This document shows, one piece after another, positions 45,729-57,597 of a stretch of 64,000 bases of DNA. The notes below the pieces were generated by a model. It had not been told where the DNA came from. It saw only the letters and a program-made list of their open reading frames with translations, and searched no databases. Source of the stretch: Galerina marginata (lineage: Eukaryota > Basidiomycota > Agaricomycetes > Agaricales > Galerinaceae). The translations under genes and the position numbers were made by a program. The stretch's first letter is position 1. Each line of letters begins with the position of its first letter. Location: contig JAECYW010000015.1 in assembly GCA_023014335.1 (NCBI GenBank), positions 1,302,001-1,366,000 on the forward strand, given 5' to 3'.

Positions 45729-46230
45729 TCCCAATATGAGGGGGAGATTTAGGATAGAGAGCGCAGATTCGGGGAAAGAATGAGCGGCTGAATATGGCTC
45801 AAAACACGGGAAGGTGTACATTCAATAACGGAGATGTCAAAAGTGATAGTGCAGAAAGCAGCAACTCGAGTACAAATACTATGCACATGACGATCTCGCC
45901 GAAGGCAAAGCGCCTGGCATCGAATGCGGCAATGTGAAGTGTTCTGAACAACCAACTATCTGCCCTATCGTAACTCCATATCCACCATCGATGGGAAGGG
46001 GGTGAGAATACGCCACTGCGAGGCGAAAAGTCGGGTTGGGGTGGAAGAGAAGGAAGTGCGAAGTGGGAAAGGTACTCAATATACTCAATGATTAAACATG
46101 ACTTGTGGATAACGGGTTGTCCGTTGGACTGTGAATGATGTCCGTAAGAACAATAAAACAGGGAGAGAAAGGCCGCGAAGGACGGCATACCTTGTTATAC
46201 GGTCAGATAACACGAGCATCGAAGAAATTA
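45729..46230 (+). repeat. repeat family B, 3' part of the split copy
   Basis: It continues the alignment to 38336-38830 (CTCCCAATATGA...GCGCCTGGCATCGAATGCGG) exactly where the left part stopped. Confidence 0.7.
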
Positions 46231-46429
46231 GTGTCGATTAAACTGCCAGGGTCAAAGTCGCAAGAGGCCTGTGTTTGAGAGGAAGGCTGACTTAGACAGG
46301 ATATGTTTGAAAACATAAAGAAAGTACTGACGTTTAGATAATTTTCGATGTCAAAAAAAACTGTAGATACTTTAGACCTGACGCAGAGGAATAGTTATAG
46401 CACTCAGAGAATGGTCCAAAGTAGAGATC

Positions 46430-48450
46430 TGTGTCGACATCGCGTCATCGTTGCGTCCCTTGGTACGGCGAGAGGATGTATCATACCCTCCGACTTTCCG
46501 CTGCGATTGCGTACTGGATGCTAGAACGTTCTACAAGCAAACTGCAGATCGGGACTAAAGGAGACTAGCTTCATGCTTCAGAGTACATCTAGGATTCTGG
46601 CGAAGACGAGCCAGAAAGGGATCATGCATCGATCATGGTCGGTTATCGATAGGTCACTGCAGTATGTACCAGCAAGGTTGTCGTCAAGTGGAAGGGGAGG
46701 ATTCCGACTCGGATCAGCTTGCCCGATTGCAGGGTCCGTGCGAACGACCACTCCCATGAATTGATTGACTGCCATCATTTCTTTCTTCCTCCCCTCATCC
46801 CAAGCGTCAAGCGTTCGTGTCTGGTTTTACCTTGAGTTATACATCCTCTCATTGTCGTCATTTATTGAGTCGTGCTCAGATATCAGATGGTTCTGGTCTA
46901 CAAAACGACGACTTCCCCGACCTCCTAAAGGTACATGAACTGCGGTTTCCGATCTTATCGCGATAAACCATTCTTTTGAGCCTGCCATGGTCGATACTCT
47001 CTCTTTTTTACACCTCATTGTTACCGAATTCGATTTGAATGCCAATGGTCAGTGTCCGATGTATGATTCTATATGCTAATATTGAACGCTTCCGCTCTCT
47101 TGCTCTCCTCTAGATCGGTGACCGCTCCCTGCTCTCTCTAAGAGGTGACGCCGAAGGAGAGTAAAGCTTCCCTCATTTCTCTCATTCTACCGCTGGTTAT
47201 TGGTATGTAAACTGCCGACCTTGGACGGTGCTGGATTGTAGTGACACTACCGTGCTGTCCCTACACGTGTAGAGGTGCGCTCTCGTCCGATTTTGTTTTG
47301 TAATCCTCTCTCTGCTTCAAGGCATTTAAACCGCAGTGGGCGGCGTCGACGTCCAACCAGCTACGCGCTGCTTCTCCTATTTCCTATCCTTCGCGTGCTT
47401 CATTGCCTTGATTCTTCACGCATTATTCCACCGTCGCAACAGCTCATTCGCGTTTTACCAAGCCCCCCTTCACGGTATTTTGGACGATATCCAAAGTGTT
47501 ACACGCTACATCGACGTCGCGTATATACCTAGTGCTTCATTAAGCAGCGGATATTTGCTCTTGGCTAATTTCTTGTATTCGATTGTGGAGGGGCACGACC
47601 TGGTCCTCGTGGCGCTGTCCTCTCATTTACGTGTATTTTTTGTTTTACGATACCCGAGTCCAGTGGTACTCTGAACTGGTATCACTCTCCTCGTCCCACT
47701 CCCAAGCCAAACCAGTTTAATCAAATGAGCTGTTACGACCATTCCCTCTCCTTGTGGTTGACTGCTTTTCGTCATTCTGTCAGCGCTGACCACGTTACGA
47801 GCCCCACCGCTACGAATTTAACTACGACGGTAGTCGCCGTTAACGCGGCTCATAACGGTCCACCCTTGCGGTTTACGAGGAGGCCTTAAGGTACGTATAT
47901 TCTGAATTAAAGAACCCAGTTCATTTGCTTTACTGATACTTTCACACCTAATCTTTAATCTAGTCTTCCATCTGCTGCCAGCCTTGGACGCCGTACTGAA
48001 CCTGCTCTAGAGTCTATTCGAGCCGGGTTTATGCTACATTTTCGCAGTCCTATAGTCGCGTGGACGTGAAAGGATTTCTTTTCTCTCATCTTCCCTGCTG
48101 TAATTTGGTTGTGTTCAGGGAACCCGTTATCTTTTGAGCTGGTGCGTTTACTACTCTTTTGCGAACTTCGCTGAGTTAACGACCCTTTTTAGACGACAAT
48201 CTCTCTGCCATTCCTCTGGCTCTGCGAGCACTGCGGACTGGACGAGAACGACCGGATGGAGTTAAGAATACTTGGTAATTACAGTCGAGGCACGAACGGT
48301 CGAATACCTTGAATGGCAATTTATCGATTGATCGAAGAAATGAAGCTCGTTATGTGGACTTGTACGTACAATTTATTGCCTGTATAAATGTCTGTGAATA
48401 CTCAAAGAAGCGAAGACATTGAACGGTTGATGATGAGGTAGGCATCGTGG
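46430..48450 (+). repeat. repeat family A, long copy after family B
   Basis: Markers: GCAGGGTCCGTGCGAACGAC (46730), TCTCTAGATCGGTGACC-like site (47113), GTGCGCTCTCGTCCG (about 47275), CATTCGCGTTTTACCAAGCC (47446) and GGTTGACTGCTTTTCG (47756). Its 3' end (48360-48450) resembles the start of the 34570 and 36190 duplications. Confidence 0.65.
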
Positions 48451-48459
48451 ACTTCTAAG

Positions 48460-50999
48460 GAGCGCAAGCCCTAACTGAAGTTGGCAGGAAATTACACGAC
48501 CGCTATCCACATGGAGTGTCTAGATATAAGCCACCAATGGCAGGGATAACGGGTAAAATGCCTAAAAGGTTGACATTTGAAAGTAGTCAAATTGACATAT
48601 GGGCGTCCTGGCGCATCTCTGGCTCTGGACGCGGCGTCCAGAGCCAGAGATGCGCCAGACAAACGCGTTGCATATCACCCGAAGGCGGAGAAATACCACT
48701 GTCAATGAGTTGGCGATAGTGGCAAAGGTTGAGACCGACTCTTGCAGCTAGCGATTAGACTTGTAATGTACTTGATCGCGGCCATTTTCGATTTGTCTCC
48801 GGAATTCTTCTTCGGTTGTAAACCTTTTTTTCGTGTGCGAATCAGAACTGAAGCACAAAACAGTGGCAAAAATAACCTACCGTTCTGAATCTGGCGTTGA
48901 AAAATTCGGGAGTTGGAGAACTACGTTCAGCAGAATATTCAAATAAATAAAGCAGTCGAAGAGGAGCCATAGAGCGATTCATGAGATTCTAGGTTGAGCG
49001 GCTGATCAGGCGCTTACAGGGACACTCATCGGAGAGATCCGACGGCAGGGACGAGCTGGGTCTGGAAGGTTGGTCTGTGCGCGTTCATATAAGCATCAGC
49101 CATGGGTCTTTCTTTCATTCCCATCCCTTGTCCTCGACGCAGTCCTCACGCGTCTGCCTGTCAATGTCCTCTCTCTTTGCCCGTCTTTGGGTGGGCTCCT
49201 GTGGCTCCTGTGAGGCTGTCTCGACCTACGGCCTCTTTGATTGTGGATCAAGAGTTTATATTGAGTTCAAGAGCTCGGCTGTCCAACAAAGCTAGAGACT
49301 CTCCGTATTGCTGAAGGTCCCTCCAAATTGGTATGTCTTCAATGCCGCCCCTCTCTTTCTCTTGGTTGATTTCTGTTGTTTCAGTTATTGCGCCGATGCT
49401 CGTGTCTCCTTATTCTTTCTGCGGGTTTCAAAATCGCATCTCATGCGCCCTTCATTTGCCTTCGTCTGTCAGGTTCTGCTCATGCTTCTTGCATTGGCGA
49501 TGTGGACCTATTCCTATCTGCGAGCGGCTTAACACTTACCGCGGCGATAATTGGTTGACCGGCGACGGGCATTCACTGCGTGTCTTAAACGGTCCCATGA
49601 GTGAAGGTATGTTACCTCTCCCATACCTGCAACGCATACTCATTCAACCATAGACCTCCACTCTTGCTCTTTTTCTCGACATTGTCGCATCAACCTGTGG
49701 AAGTCAAGGTTAGGGGAAAGAACACGACGTGGCTTCAATTGACTGAAAACCGGTTTATTGTATGTCTGATCTTGGTTCTCAGTTCCTTTGATGTTTTGTC
49801 GTTCTACTGACGTCGTTCGTTAGCTTACCTCTCGCTACCTCCATCTCCGTCTTCGTTTCTAAAGGCTACCGCCTTATTTTGACCAAATTGTCACTTATCG
49901 GATGAGTTAGCCATGGCAAGCTTCCCCAACGCTGTCACCTGCGTCTTTGCTTGCTGCCTATCCTCTCAATAACTCTCGGTCTTAGGATCATATGATCCCC
50001 TCAGTGAGAGGTGTTCGCTGGAACACGCTCGGATGCGAGCCCTCACGCACTTTATGTAACTTTTTCCTGTATCATAATAATTGAACGTTCACCTCCTTTA
50101 ACACCTCACTCAAACTCAGGTCTTCAACGCGCCAATTAGACTACTGTCAGATAGCCCTCTCAAGTCTGGTCTGTATCGTCGTTCTTACTATTATCCTTCC
50201 AGGTCGCCGTTAGCAGTTCTCGTCGTGGAAACTTGTTGCCTGCAATGTTCCCAGTCATCCATAAGTCAACACCCAAAGTTTGAAGCGTGAAGCCTCGAGG
50301 ATGTTGGTCATCGTTTGTTTCGCTTGCCTTACTATCTAATTGACATTTCAGATAACTTTGGCCCTAAAGCTGGCTCTGGCGTATCGCCATTTTGTTCATT
50401 ATAACGCGCCTTTTTTCAGGACCGTTTTAATACTGAGTCATATTTGCAATGTACAACTACGAAGCGTGAAGTGTTAAGCAGCGGTGAGTTTACAATTGAG
50501 GCAGAGTCTCTCCGCTGTGGTGGATGTATGGTTTACCTTTTGAATCAGTGCACCAGAACGGTAGATTGTACAGGGCATCTCAAGGAGTGAGCTGAAAGCA
50601 AGTACTGTATGAAATTTGGAACTAAGTCCTTAAAAACTGGGAAAAGCTCGAGAGGTCGAGATGTCTATTGTGATTCTGTATATAGCATAAATTGCATTAG
50701 GGTTTCGAAGAGGAATTTTGGGGGGGCGAAGTAAGGAAAGGTCTGAGAGTAAGGAATTGACGGAAAAGGTGAAGAATGCGATTTATGGCCGAACAATCGA
50801 GTGTGGTGCATGAAGTAATTGATTAGAGCGACATAGGCTTAGGAGAGTCGTTTTGAAAAAGGCCTCCGGTAAGGCGCTGGTCGCTGGAGGGTGGCTGTGT
50901 TCGGTTCGGAAGGTGAAGTAAGCGGTACGGCGCCTATTGTGAATTTGGCATTTGGATCGCGCAGAGCACAGCTCATATGGTCGAGGAAATACAAATTAT
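48460..50999. other. interval without a supported gene (contains a perfect palindrome)
   Basis: Overlapping plus-strand frames of 60-106 codons between 49077 and 49810 contain hydrophobic stretches (for example VLLMLLALAMWTYSYLRAA). Intron-like signals lie at 49331-49381 and 49609-49653. No consistent gene model or domain emerged, although a degraded membrane-protein gene is possible. Beyond 49810 nothing is recognised up to the NLR stop codon. Confidence 0.35.
48608..48658. repeat. 51-bp perfect palindrome (25-bp arms, 1-nt centre)
   Basis: The left arm CTGGCGCATCTCTGGCTCTG plus ACGC is followed by G and then its exact reverse complement. It is GC-rich in an AT-richer setting. No repeats or target duplication flank it. 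Confidence 0.9.
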
Positions 51000-53900
51000 T
51001 TACTCTTCTAGTGTGTTGCAGGTTTTCGACCCATTCTCCATCAACAGCTTCACAATGGCCGAGTGACCGTTAATGGACGCCGCCTGTATTGCACTGCTGT
51101 AGGCTCCTGCCTGTGCATTTACATCCGCCCCATTCGCCAGGAGCAGCTTCACATTTGCCTCGTGACCTCCTGCAGACGCTGCCTGGAGTGCGTTGCCATA
51201 ATGTCCTCCCTGCACATTCACATCCGCCCTATTTGCCAGTAGTAGCTTCACGATTGCTTCATGACCTTCTGCAGACGCTCCCTGGAGTGCATTGCCGTAA
51301 AGTCCTGCCTGCACATTCACATCCGCCCCATTTGCCAGTAGCAGCTTCACGATTTCCTCATGACCTTCTGCAGACGCTGCCTGGAGTACGGTGCCGTAAA
51401 TTCCTCCCTCTGCATTCACATCCGCCCCATTTGCCAGCAGCAGCTTCATGATTTCCTCATGACCTCTTGCAGACGCTGCCTGGAGTACGGTGCCGTAAAT
51501 TTCTCCCCCTGCATTCACATCCGCCCCATTTGCCAGTAGCAGCTTCACGATTGCTTCATGACCTTGTGCAGACGCTGCCTGGAGTGCGTTGCCGTAAATT
51601 CCTCCCTGCACATTCACATCCGCCCCATTTGCCAGTAGCAGCTTCATGATTGCTTCATGACCTCCTGCAGACGCCGCCTGGAGGGCATTGCCATAATTTC
51701 CGCCCTCTGCTTTCACATCCACTTCAATATTCACCAGTTGTTCTGACACTTGTTGCAATCCAGCATGTGCAGCGTAATAAAGTGGGCTTAGAATGTGATC
51801 CCGGCCCAGTGAAAGTCGGCAGTGGTCGTAGTCTACATCGATATTGTAAATCCGGACCCAATTTGTGAGTGAAGCAGCTTCAGAGTTAAAAAGTTGCAAG
51901 ATCAACTTCACAAGAGCAGTGTCCGTTACCCCAGATTGTGCATGGTAGATCCAGTACTCCGCTGCATACCGAGCAAGAGGCGAGAACCCAAGCATAGCCT
52001 CTGTCAGTGGCAAAAACGAGTCAAACTGTAGGAGGTAAGCAACAGAGATCTCCGCAATTTTCGAATGAGAGGATTTCTCGCTGATCCTGAATTCATCCTC
52101 AATGGATGGAGAGAGAAGATACTCCTTGACAGAGAAATGGGAGAGTTTAATATCGCCTGTCTTCATAGTTTAGCAAGGATTGAAATTCGGGAATAAGTCA
52201 AAGTTACCAACCTTCTGATTCACTAACAAGGCCTGAACACCTCAGTAATACATCTTGTGGGTCACTATATCGTTTTTCTGGAATAAAGATTGGACCATTT
52301 TCTGGGTCAAACTCCACTGTGATAGATTCGGCGACTTCTTCAATTGTCATTGGACGCAAGGAAAAGGCCAACCACTGCAGAAATGTCAACGTATCGGCAC
52401 GATATTTCCTGTCAATTGACCCCAGGATCCGCTTATAGGTGTCGTCCAGGCCCTCTGGCAGGTTTTCTAGCTGCTTCACTATTTGATATGCACTCGAACA
52501 TCTTTCCAGATCGGCAAGCTGCAATGCTACCCATCGGAACCTAAGGAGACGATCAACGCAGTTGAACAAGTGGCGGGGGAGAACTTACGATCCATCCGCA
52601 CGCTCTCTCAACCCGGATTCTATTTTCTTTCGAGTGATTTCGTCATACTTCTTGAACTTAAATTCCATCTGACGGTCAAGATACTTGGAAATGTCTTCAT
52701 TTGCAGTCGCTTCACTGATGTCGATTGGGTATGGGTCGAACGTCCTGAAAGCTTGTTCGATTTCTCGCTCCGGCCGACTAGTAACCATGATATGAAGGTT
52801 TTCTGCCGTCTGATGTGTGTCCGAGACGAGTTTATCAACCCAAGTCAGCGTCTTTTCACGGTCGGAACACTCGTCGAGGGCATCAATAATAATATATGCA
52901 TGTAAGAACCCATCGAGAATATCACGCAGAGTTTTATGAAGCTGGTTGACCGTTGGCTGCTGATCGTCGCCGCAACGTCTATACAGATCCGCCAGTTCAC
53001 CAGGTATACCGCCGCGTTGGTGCGCAAATTGTGAAATAAGGGATCGTATGAGCCTATTGTGAAGTTGTCGTTCACTCTGTGAATCCCTTCCGTCGAAGAA
53101 GAAATATGCAATAGCATGGGGTTGGTTTTTTTCGGAGACTTCATTAATAACGGAAGCGCTGAAAAGCCAGTCCATTGATCTCATGTCTAGACCACCCATA
53201 GAAAGGAGATTCACCATAAAATGCTTTTACCGCTTCCCGCTAATGTGGATGCGTTGAGCACTTGAATTCGAATAAATTATTTAGAAGCTTACCCTTTCCG
53301 TAAACCCAAAGAAACCCAGGATTCTTGTACCACCTAAGGAATCGTTCTCCGTCGAGAAACCAGGAGCATGTACCATCTTGACGCTTTTCATCCGCTTCAT
53401 TGCGATTATTAGAGGTGTCGGGCGGGGATAGCCACCTGTGGATCTTGAACGCTGCGGACATCAAATGAATTCAGTATAATTGTCCTGGAGTACAGGAACG
53501 AGCAAGTACCTAATTGATCGTCTTTGATTACGTCCAAAGTATTTCCTGTTCGCCAAGGTCAAACCAGAGAGACGCTTTTGTGAGGCCAGCAGAAACACAC
53601 CAATCTTATTCACTTGAACGTTCGTGTCGAAATTGATCCTATCAGAAAGTTTAAGCTTGAGGGCAGCGCAGCTCTTTTGGGCCGTCTCAATGCGTGTTTT
53701 TAGACCCGAGATTTGGATTTCTACAGTCCGTCCTTTGAACAAAGGATGATTAGGCTTGCCATTATCAAGAGAAGCCAGATTTGCTTACTTGCGAAAGCTA
53801 ATTTCGTATATTCATGAATTAGTGAGGCGACCACTAGCGATTGACGGCCAATATCTTCGATGACATTGGTAGTGTTTTCAATCACAGGAAGGTTATGAGT

Positions 53901-54838
53901 CGCATTCGCAGTCCCTAGCATCTCACGCAAGGCGCTGGCAAGGTCTCGTACACCTTCGTCCTGGAGATCTGTCTCCTGTACAGCCTTCCCGGATATTCAT
54001 ACCATATTTGTTGATATTTCATCTGACGACTCACCTGGTAAAGACTGGAAACAACAGTCCATGATACGTTGAGTATAGGGTGAGCCTTATCGCCACAATC
54101 AGTCGACTAACTAAGGTCAATACTAGAAGGAATGTCGTACCTGTGTGACCTTGTCTATAATGGCTTTCGTTAACTTCAACACTTGTCCAAGCGTCGAAAT
54201 GGTGGTTGTCACCGCCTCATTCCTAACCATACGGGCAACATCAGCGTCAACTTTCTCCATGAATTCTTTAACATTGTCGACCGATCCAGAGACGCGAGAC
54301 AGAGTGATCTCCATTTTGGCAGGAATGGGGTTTCCCTTCTTATCCTTCAGGTCAAAGCTGGAACCTAGTCGTATCGTCTTTGGGTTCAGTGCGTGCATCA
54401 AGCGAACTTCAACTCACTATTTTCGAGGAGGTCTACCACTTTTCCCTCATACTGACCGACGAGATCATTGAGTAGAGCGATGCTGGTCCCAAATTTGGCG
54501 CCGCGGAGGATCACAACCTTCATCGTCGATGACGGTTCGAACCAGCTGACCCGAAGACGTGAAAATCAACCCAGACATCCATTACAAGACCAGGACCCAC
54601 ATTTTATTCTCTGCATTCCATTCCCAATGCAGCCCCGACGAACGATGCTTGGGGTCTGATTTCACAACCTCCTTGCCTGCCAGATAAATTCGCAGAGAGT
54701 AATGGGATCGTTTCCCGCTTTCGATGTCGCCTTCAATCCCGATATCTAGAAGCGATCAGTGGAAAAGAACCCGATTGTAGTGGTTTCGCGCTTACTTTCG
54801 AGGACCGCGCTGAGTACCAAGGATTTATCGGTCTCCAT
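51000..54838 (-). CDS. NLR-type STAND protein: N-terminal domains, NACHT ATPase, ankyrin repeats
   Basis: About 12 exons. The best-supported (minus strand) are 54546-54418, 54364-54141, 54085-54035, 53984-53789, 53732 onward, about 53451-53293, 53239-53215, 53158-52589, 52540-52213 and 52156-51000. The P-loop YGKAGSGKSILC is assembled from three exons, one of only 25 nt. Reading straight through instead gives stops. Then AYFFFDGRDSQ, the Walker-B-like IIIDALDECSD, MVTSRPE, and the winged-helix region FRWVALQLADLERC with LPEGLDDTYKRIL and LSHFSVKEYLLS. The C-terminus holds seven 33-residue ankyrin repeats of pattern YGNALQAASAxGHEAIVKLL with ANGADVN. The N-terminus includes an EPSSTMKVVILRG/LLNDLVGQYEGKVVDLL stretch recalling the C2-like start of agaricomycete NLRs, then a helical region. 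The start (ATG 54838) and the first exons are uncertain. Known role of the family: nucleotide-dependent switch for non-self recognition and cell death. Confidence 0.87.
51030..51720 (-). repeat. 99-bp tandem repeats encoding the ankyrin array
   Basis: Seven units within the NLR gene are very similar at DNA level, for example the recurring plus-strand TTTGCCAGTAGCAGCTTCA and ATTCACATCCGCCCCATTTG. Unit differences cluster at a few codons per repeat (the residue after ALQAASA, and the residues after VNxx). The last unit is diverged. Confidence 0.9.
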
Positions 54839-54839
54839 C

Positions 54840-55818
54840 TGAAGGGAAGCTATGAGCGTAGAGGAAAAAGAGAGCCGTGGGTAACTCGAGCTTGAATTCG
54901 ACGTGCGATGCCTTGTGGTATAGCCCCGAGTACAGCGGCACTGCATGTCAAGGGAAAACATCACGTCAAGTGTCGTGATGGGTTATAATTATATCGATAC
55001 ATGGAAGCCATCACTTGTATTCGGAAGTTGATCTGGGTAGCAGTAAAGTAGGTTGATTGGTATGGCGTCCTAGAAACTTTGCGTTGATATATGTTCGGGT
55101 AGATCTTAAACGATGAATGCTGGAGACAGGGAAGACACAGAGTACGCAGCTTAGCAATTCAAAAGTAATTATAACTATCTCAGAGGGAACGGATTAGATA
55201 GAAGTCCAGAACAAAGATAAAAGTTCTTCTGCACACCACTCTCGCGCATTCCCCTCCAAATAATTATCATATCCCTCGAGCTCCTTCTACCATGCTCTTC
55301 GCTCAGGGTCGGGAGCTTCCCAAAGACGTTTAAATGCCGGATCGCAGGGTTTTCATCTTTACTCTGCGGGATATTACTCGTCCTGAGGAGCTCCTGTAAG
55401 CGGGTAGAGTGTGAAGTTGGCGCAGTATTGGAACGTGGGCCTGAGGGTCCTGCGCAAGGAACGCCGAGTATACTGGTGGGTAGTTCATCAGCAATGTAAA
55501 TGAAGAGAGGAACAATATGGGCTGGCTTACTCTTGATAGGGCATATCAAAAGACGGACACGCATCGATGATGAGGGGAACGCCGCGCCACGCACTGATGT
55601 TAGGATGTAAGTTGCTCCGATTTGGCTGCTCCCTTTGCCTTGGTAGTAGAGATGAACGAGGAAGCTTTGAAGGCGCGGGATACGTGGAAGAAGTGGATTG
55701 ATTTGGCGATTTTGAGTCAGGAAGTACCGGTTAGGGGAGTGGACTGGGCGGATTCGGGAAAGGAGAAGGATAGGAAGCGGAAGGTAATTTTAGACAGGTC
55801 TAAGTGTGCAGAAGGAAC
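54840..55818. other. upstream region of the NLR gene, no gene supported
   Basis: It holds frames of 139 codons (minus, 55175-55594) and 66 codons (plus, 55622-55822). Neither shows a domain or a neighbouring splice partner. Confidence 0.35.
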
Positions 55819-56465
55819 TTAGTCCGACGGCCCCGACGTCTCCTGAAGCTCTCGGAACCATTCGGGAGTGGGCGCATGCGATGCGAAATACATGAACCCG
55901 AACCCGGTCAGCGATAGCTTCTTCAGCCGGAGGAAGTAGGTTTCGAAGGGAGGCCAGGGTTTTCTCGAGGTTAGGGTGAAGGTTTTGTTTCCGATGTCGA
56001 TGTCGTCAACCCGGCAGGGAGTTGGGTAAGACCAAAAAAGATGAGTAATTGCCGAAGACAATGCTCTTGAATAGCTGGATATACGCCCTGAGAGCGGTGA
56101 AAAGAGCGGAGACATGCTGCTTGTACTGGGCCTTATCCAACTCCTCTGAATCGATACCAAAACCAGATGTAAAAGAAGAGACACGTCGAATTTCAAGAGC
56201 CTTGACACATGAACCAGATGTCAAGAAGCTGTTGTATACCACAGTTCTAAATTTTCCAAGTGGATAGAGCACGAAAGCGTGTCCAAAAGCAAAGGTTTAT
56301 GCGCGACGTCGAACGCGACCTTCTTCCAGCTATCGGGATTGCATGGCATACCGACGCGGCGTTGCATGAGAATAAGGCTGGTATGGGTGCCGCACCGTAG
56401 TCTTGAGATCGATCCTGGAGGTATTTTAGGACAGCTGTATGGACCTCGACTGGTAGAGAAACCAA
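55819..56465 (-). pseudogene. F-box-like gene with reading-frame breaks
   Basis: The 5' end starts MVSLPVEVHTAVLKYLQ, which matches the opening of fungal F-box proteins (LPxEI/VxxxIxxYL). The rest falls in three different frames that each look coding over part of their length: WKKVAFDVAHKPLLLDTL and IHLENLELWYTT in one frame, then CVKALEIRRVSS...IDSEELDKAQYKQHVSALF in another, then FTLTSRKPWPPFETYFLRLKKLSLTGFGFM to the stop at 55819. No GT-AG introns fit all these joints, so I infer frameshifts. F-box proteins are SCF-ligase adaptors. This copy lies about 1 kb upstream of the NLR gene start, on the same strand. Confidence 0.45.
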
Positions 56466-57005
56466 GGGGGTGGCGGCACGTTGTGAAAATACTAGAGGTC
56501 TATTTCTGAAGGTTCGGGCCTCTCCGAATTCAAAAATCGAGGTCCGAAAGCATTTGAGTCAGTGAGTGAGGGTGCAGAGGGGGGGTACATTTCGTCGTTC
56601 CGGTGGCTGTGTAGAAACCTCCGTCGGCGTCTGCGACCATGGGAAGTGAACTGATTGCCCAAAGATTCCGCAGTTAGGTGCCGAGACTTTACTTGCACCA
56701 ATCCCGACGATAATATTGAAGGTAATGGAAATGGTTGCAGAACTCGCCACTTTCGGTAATTTCTCACATATGTTCCTCTGTGCAAAGACTTGCATGCAGA
56801 GCATCTTTCACTGTGTTTTGAGCGTTTGTGGGCTGATAGCTAGGTAGGCTGAGGCCGTAGGTACAGGATTCTCGAAAATCCGAAGCCATAGGACAAAAAA
56901 ACATATAAAAAAACATCGGAACTCGGAAAAATATACCTTATATAGAAGGAGGGGGAGGGGGGGGGGGGTCAGCAAAATCCCCGAAAAAAATTTAGTGAGT
57001 GTTGG
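56466..57005. other. interval with a poly-G tract, no gene supported
   Basis: Near 56948-56970 a purine run ends in about a dozen consecutive G. The minus-strand frames here lack any recognisable motif. Confidence 0.4.
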
Positions 57006-57007
57006 TA

Positions 57008-57595
57008 CAGTCGAACCCCTCATAATACATACCTCTGATAACGCATAACCCCTTATAACCCATAGCCTCATGTGTCCACCGAGTTGGTAGGCGGGGAATT
57101 GCATAGCATAACCCATAGGTCCGCAATAACGCATAACACATACCCCTTGGCAGGCAAAACGCATAGGTTTTGGGTGCCATATGAGGCCGAATATCATTAC
57201 TTTGAGGTCAAATTGCAGTACCTTCTCAAAACTCCGAGTTTATGTCAGCCATAATTTGTGCAGAAATACCTTTTTCGAGCTTTCTGATCTGCTGAATTGT
57301 TCTTTTCGCCTCAAAAACGACATCAGGGACCGACTTTCGCACGACCCCGACAACCTTCACCAGGCTTGGCCATGATATGTGCAGATTCTACTAACTGAAG
57401 TGGCCCATATCCCATGTATATAGGACTCACCTATTGCTTATGCCATATCTAAGCAGCAATTCAGTGACTTTGGTCGAATATTTTTGCTATGATTTTCGCA
57501 ATCTATTTTTAGCGTACCCCTCCAAACACATAACCCCTCATAACGCATAGCTCGGGGGGTCCACCGAAGGGTATGCGTTATGAGGGGTTCGACTG
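57008..57595. mobile_element. 588-bp MITE, TA target duplication, ends CAGTCGAACCCCTCATAA
   Basis: The first 18 bases of both ends are identical in inverted orientation, and similarity continues to about 27 bp. TA flanks both sides (57006-57007 and 57596-57597). Subterminal CATAACCCCTxATAACxCATAGC blocks followed by GTCCACCGA occur near both ends in direct orientation. A CAGT start with TA target fits Tc1/mariner/pogo-type elements. No transposase. Confidence 0.88.
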
Positions 57596-57597
57596 TA

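Noticed and set aside
51089..51868. plus-strand frames with repeated LPGVRCRKxLPxHSHPP units
   Set aside because: They are the antisense shadow of the ankyrin repeats of the NLR gene.
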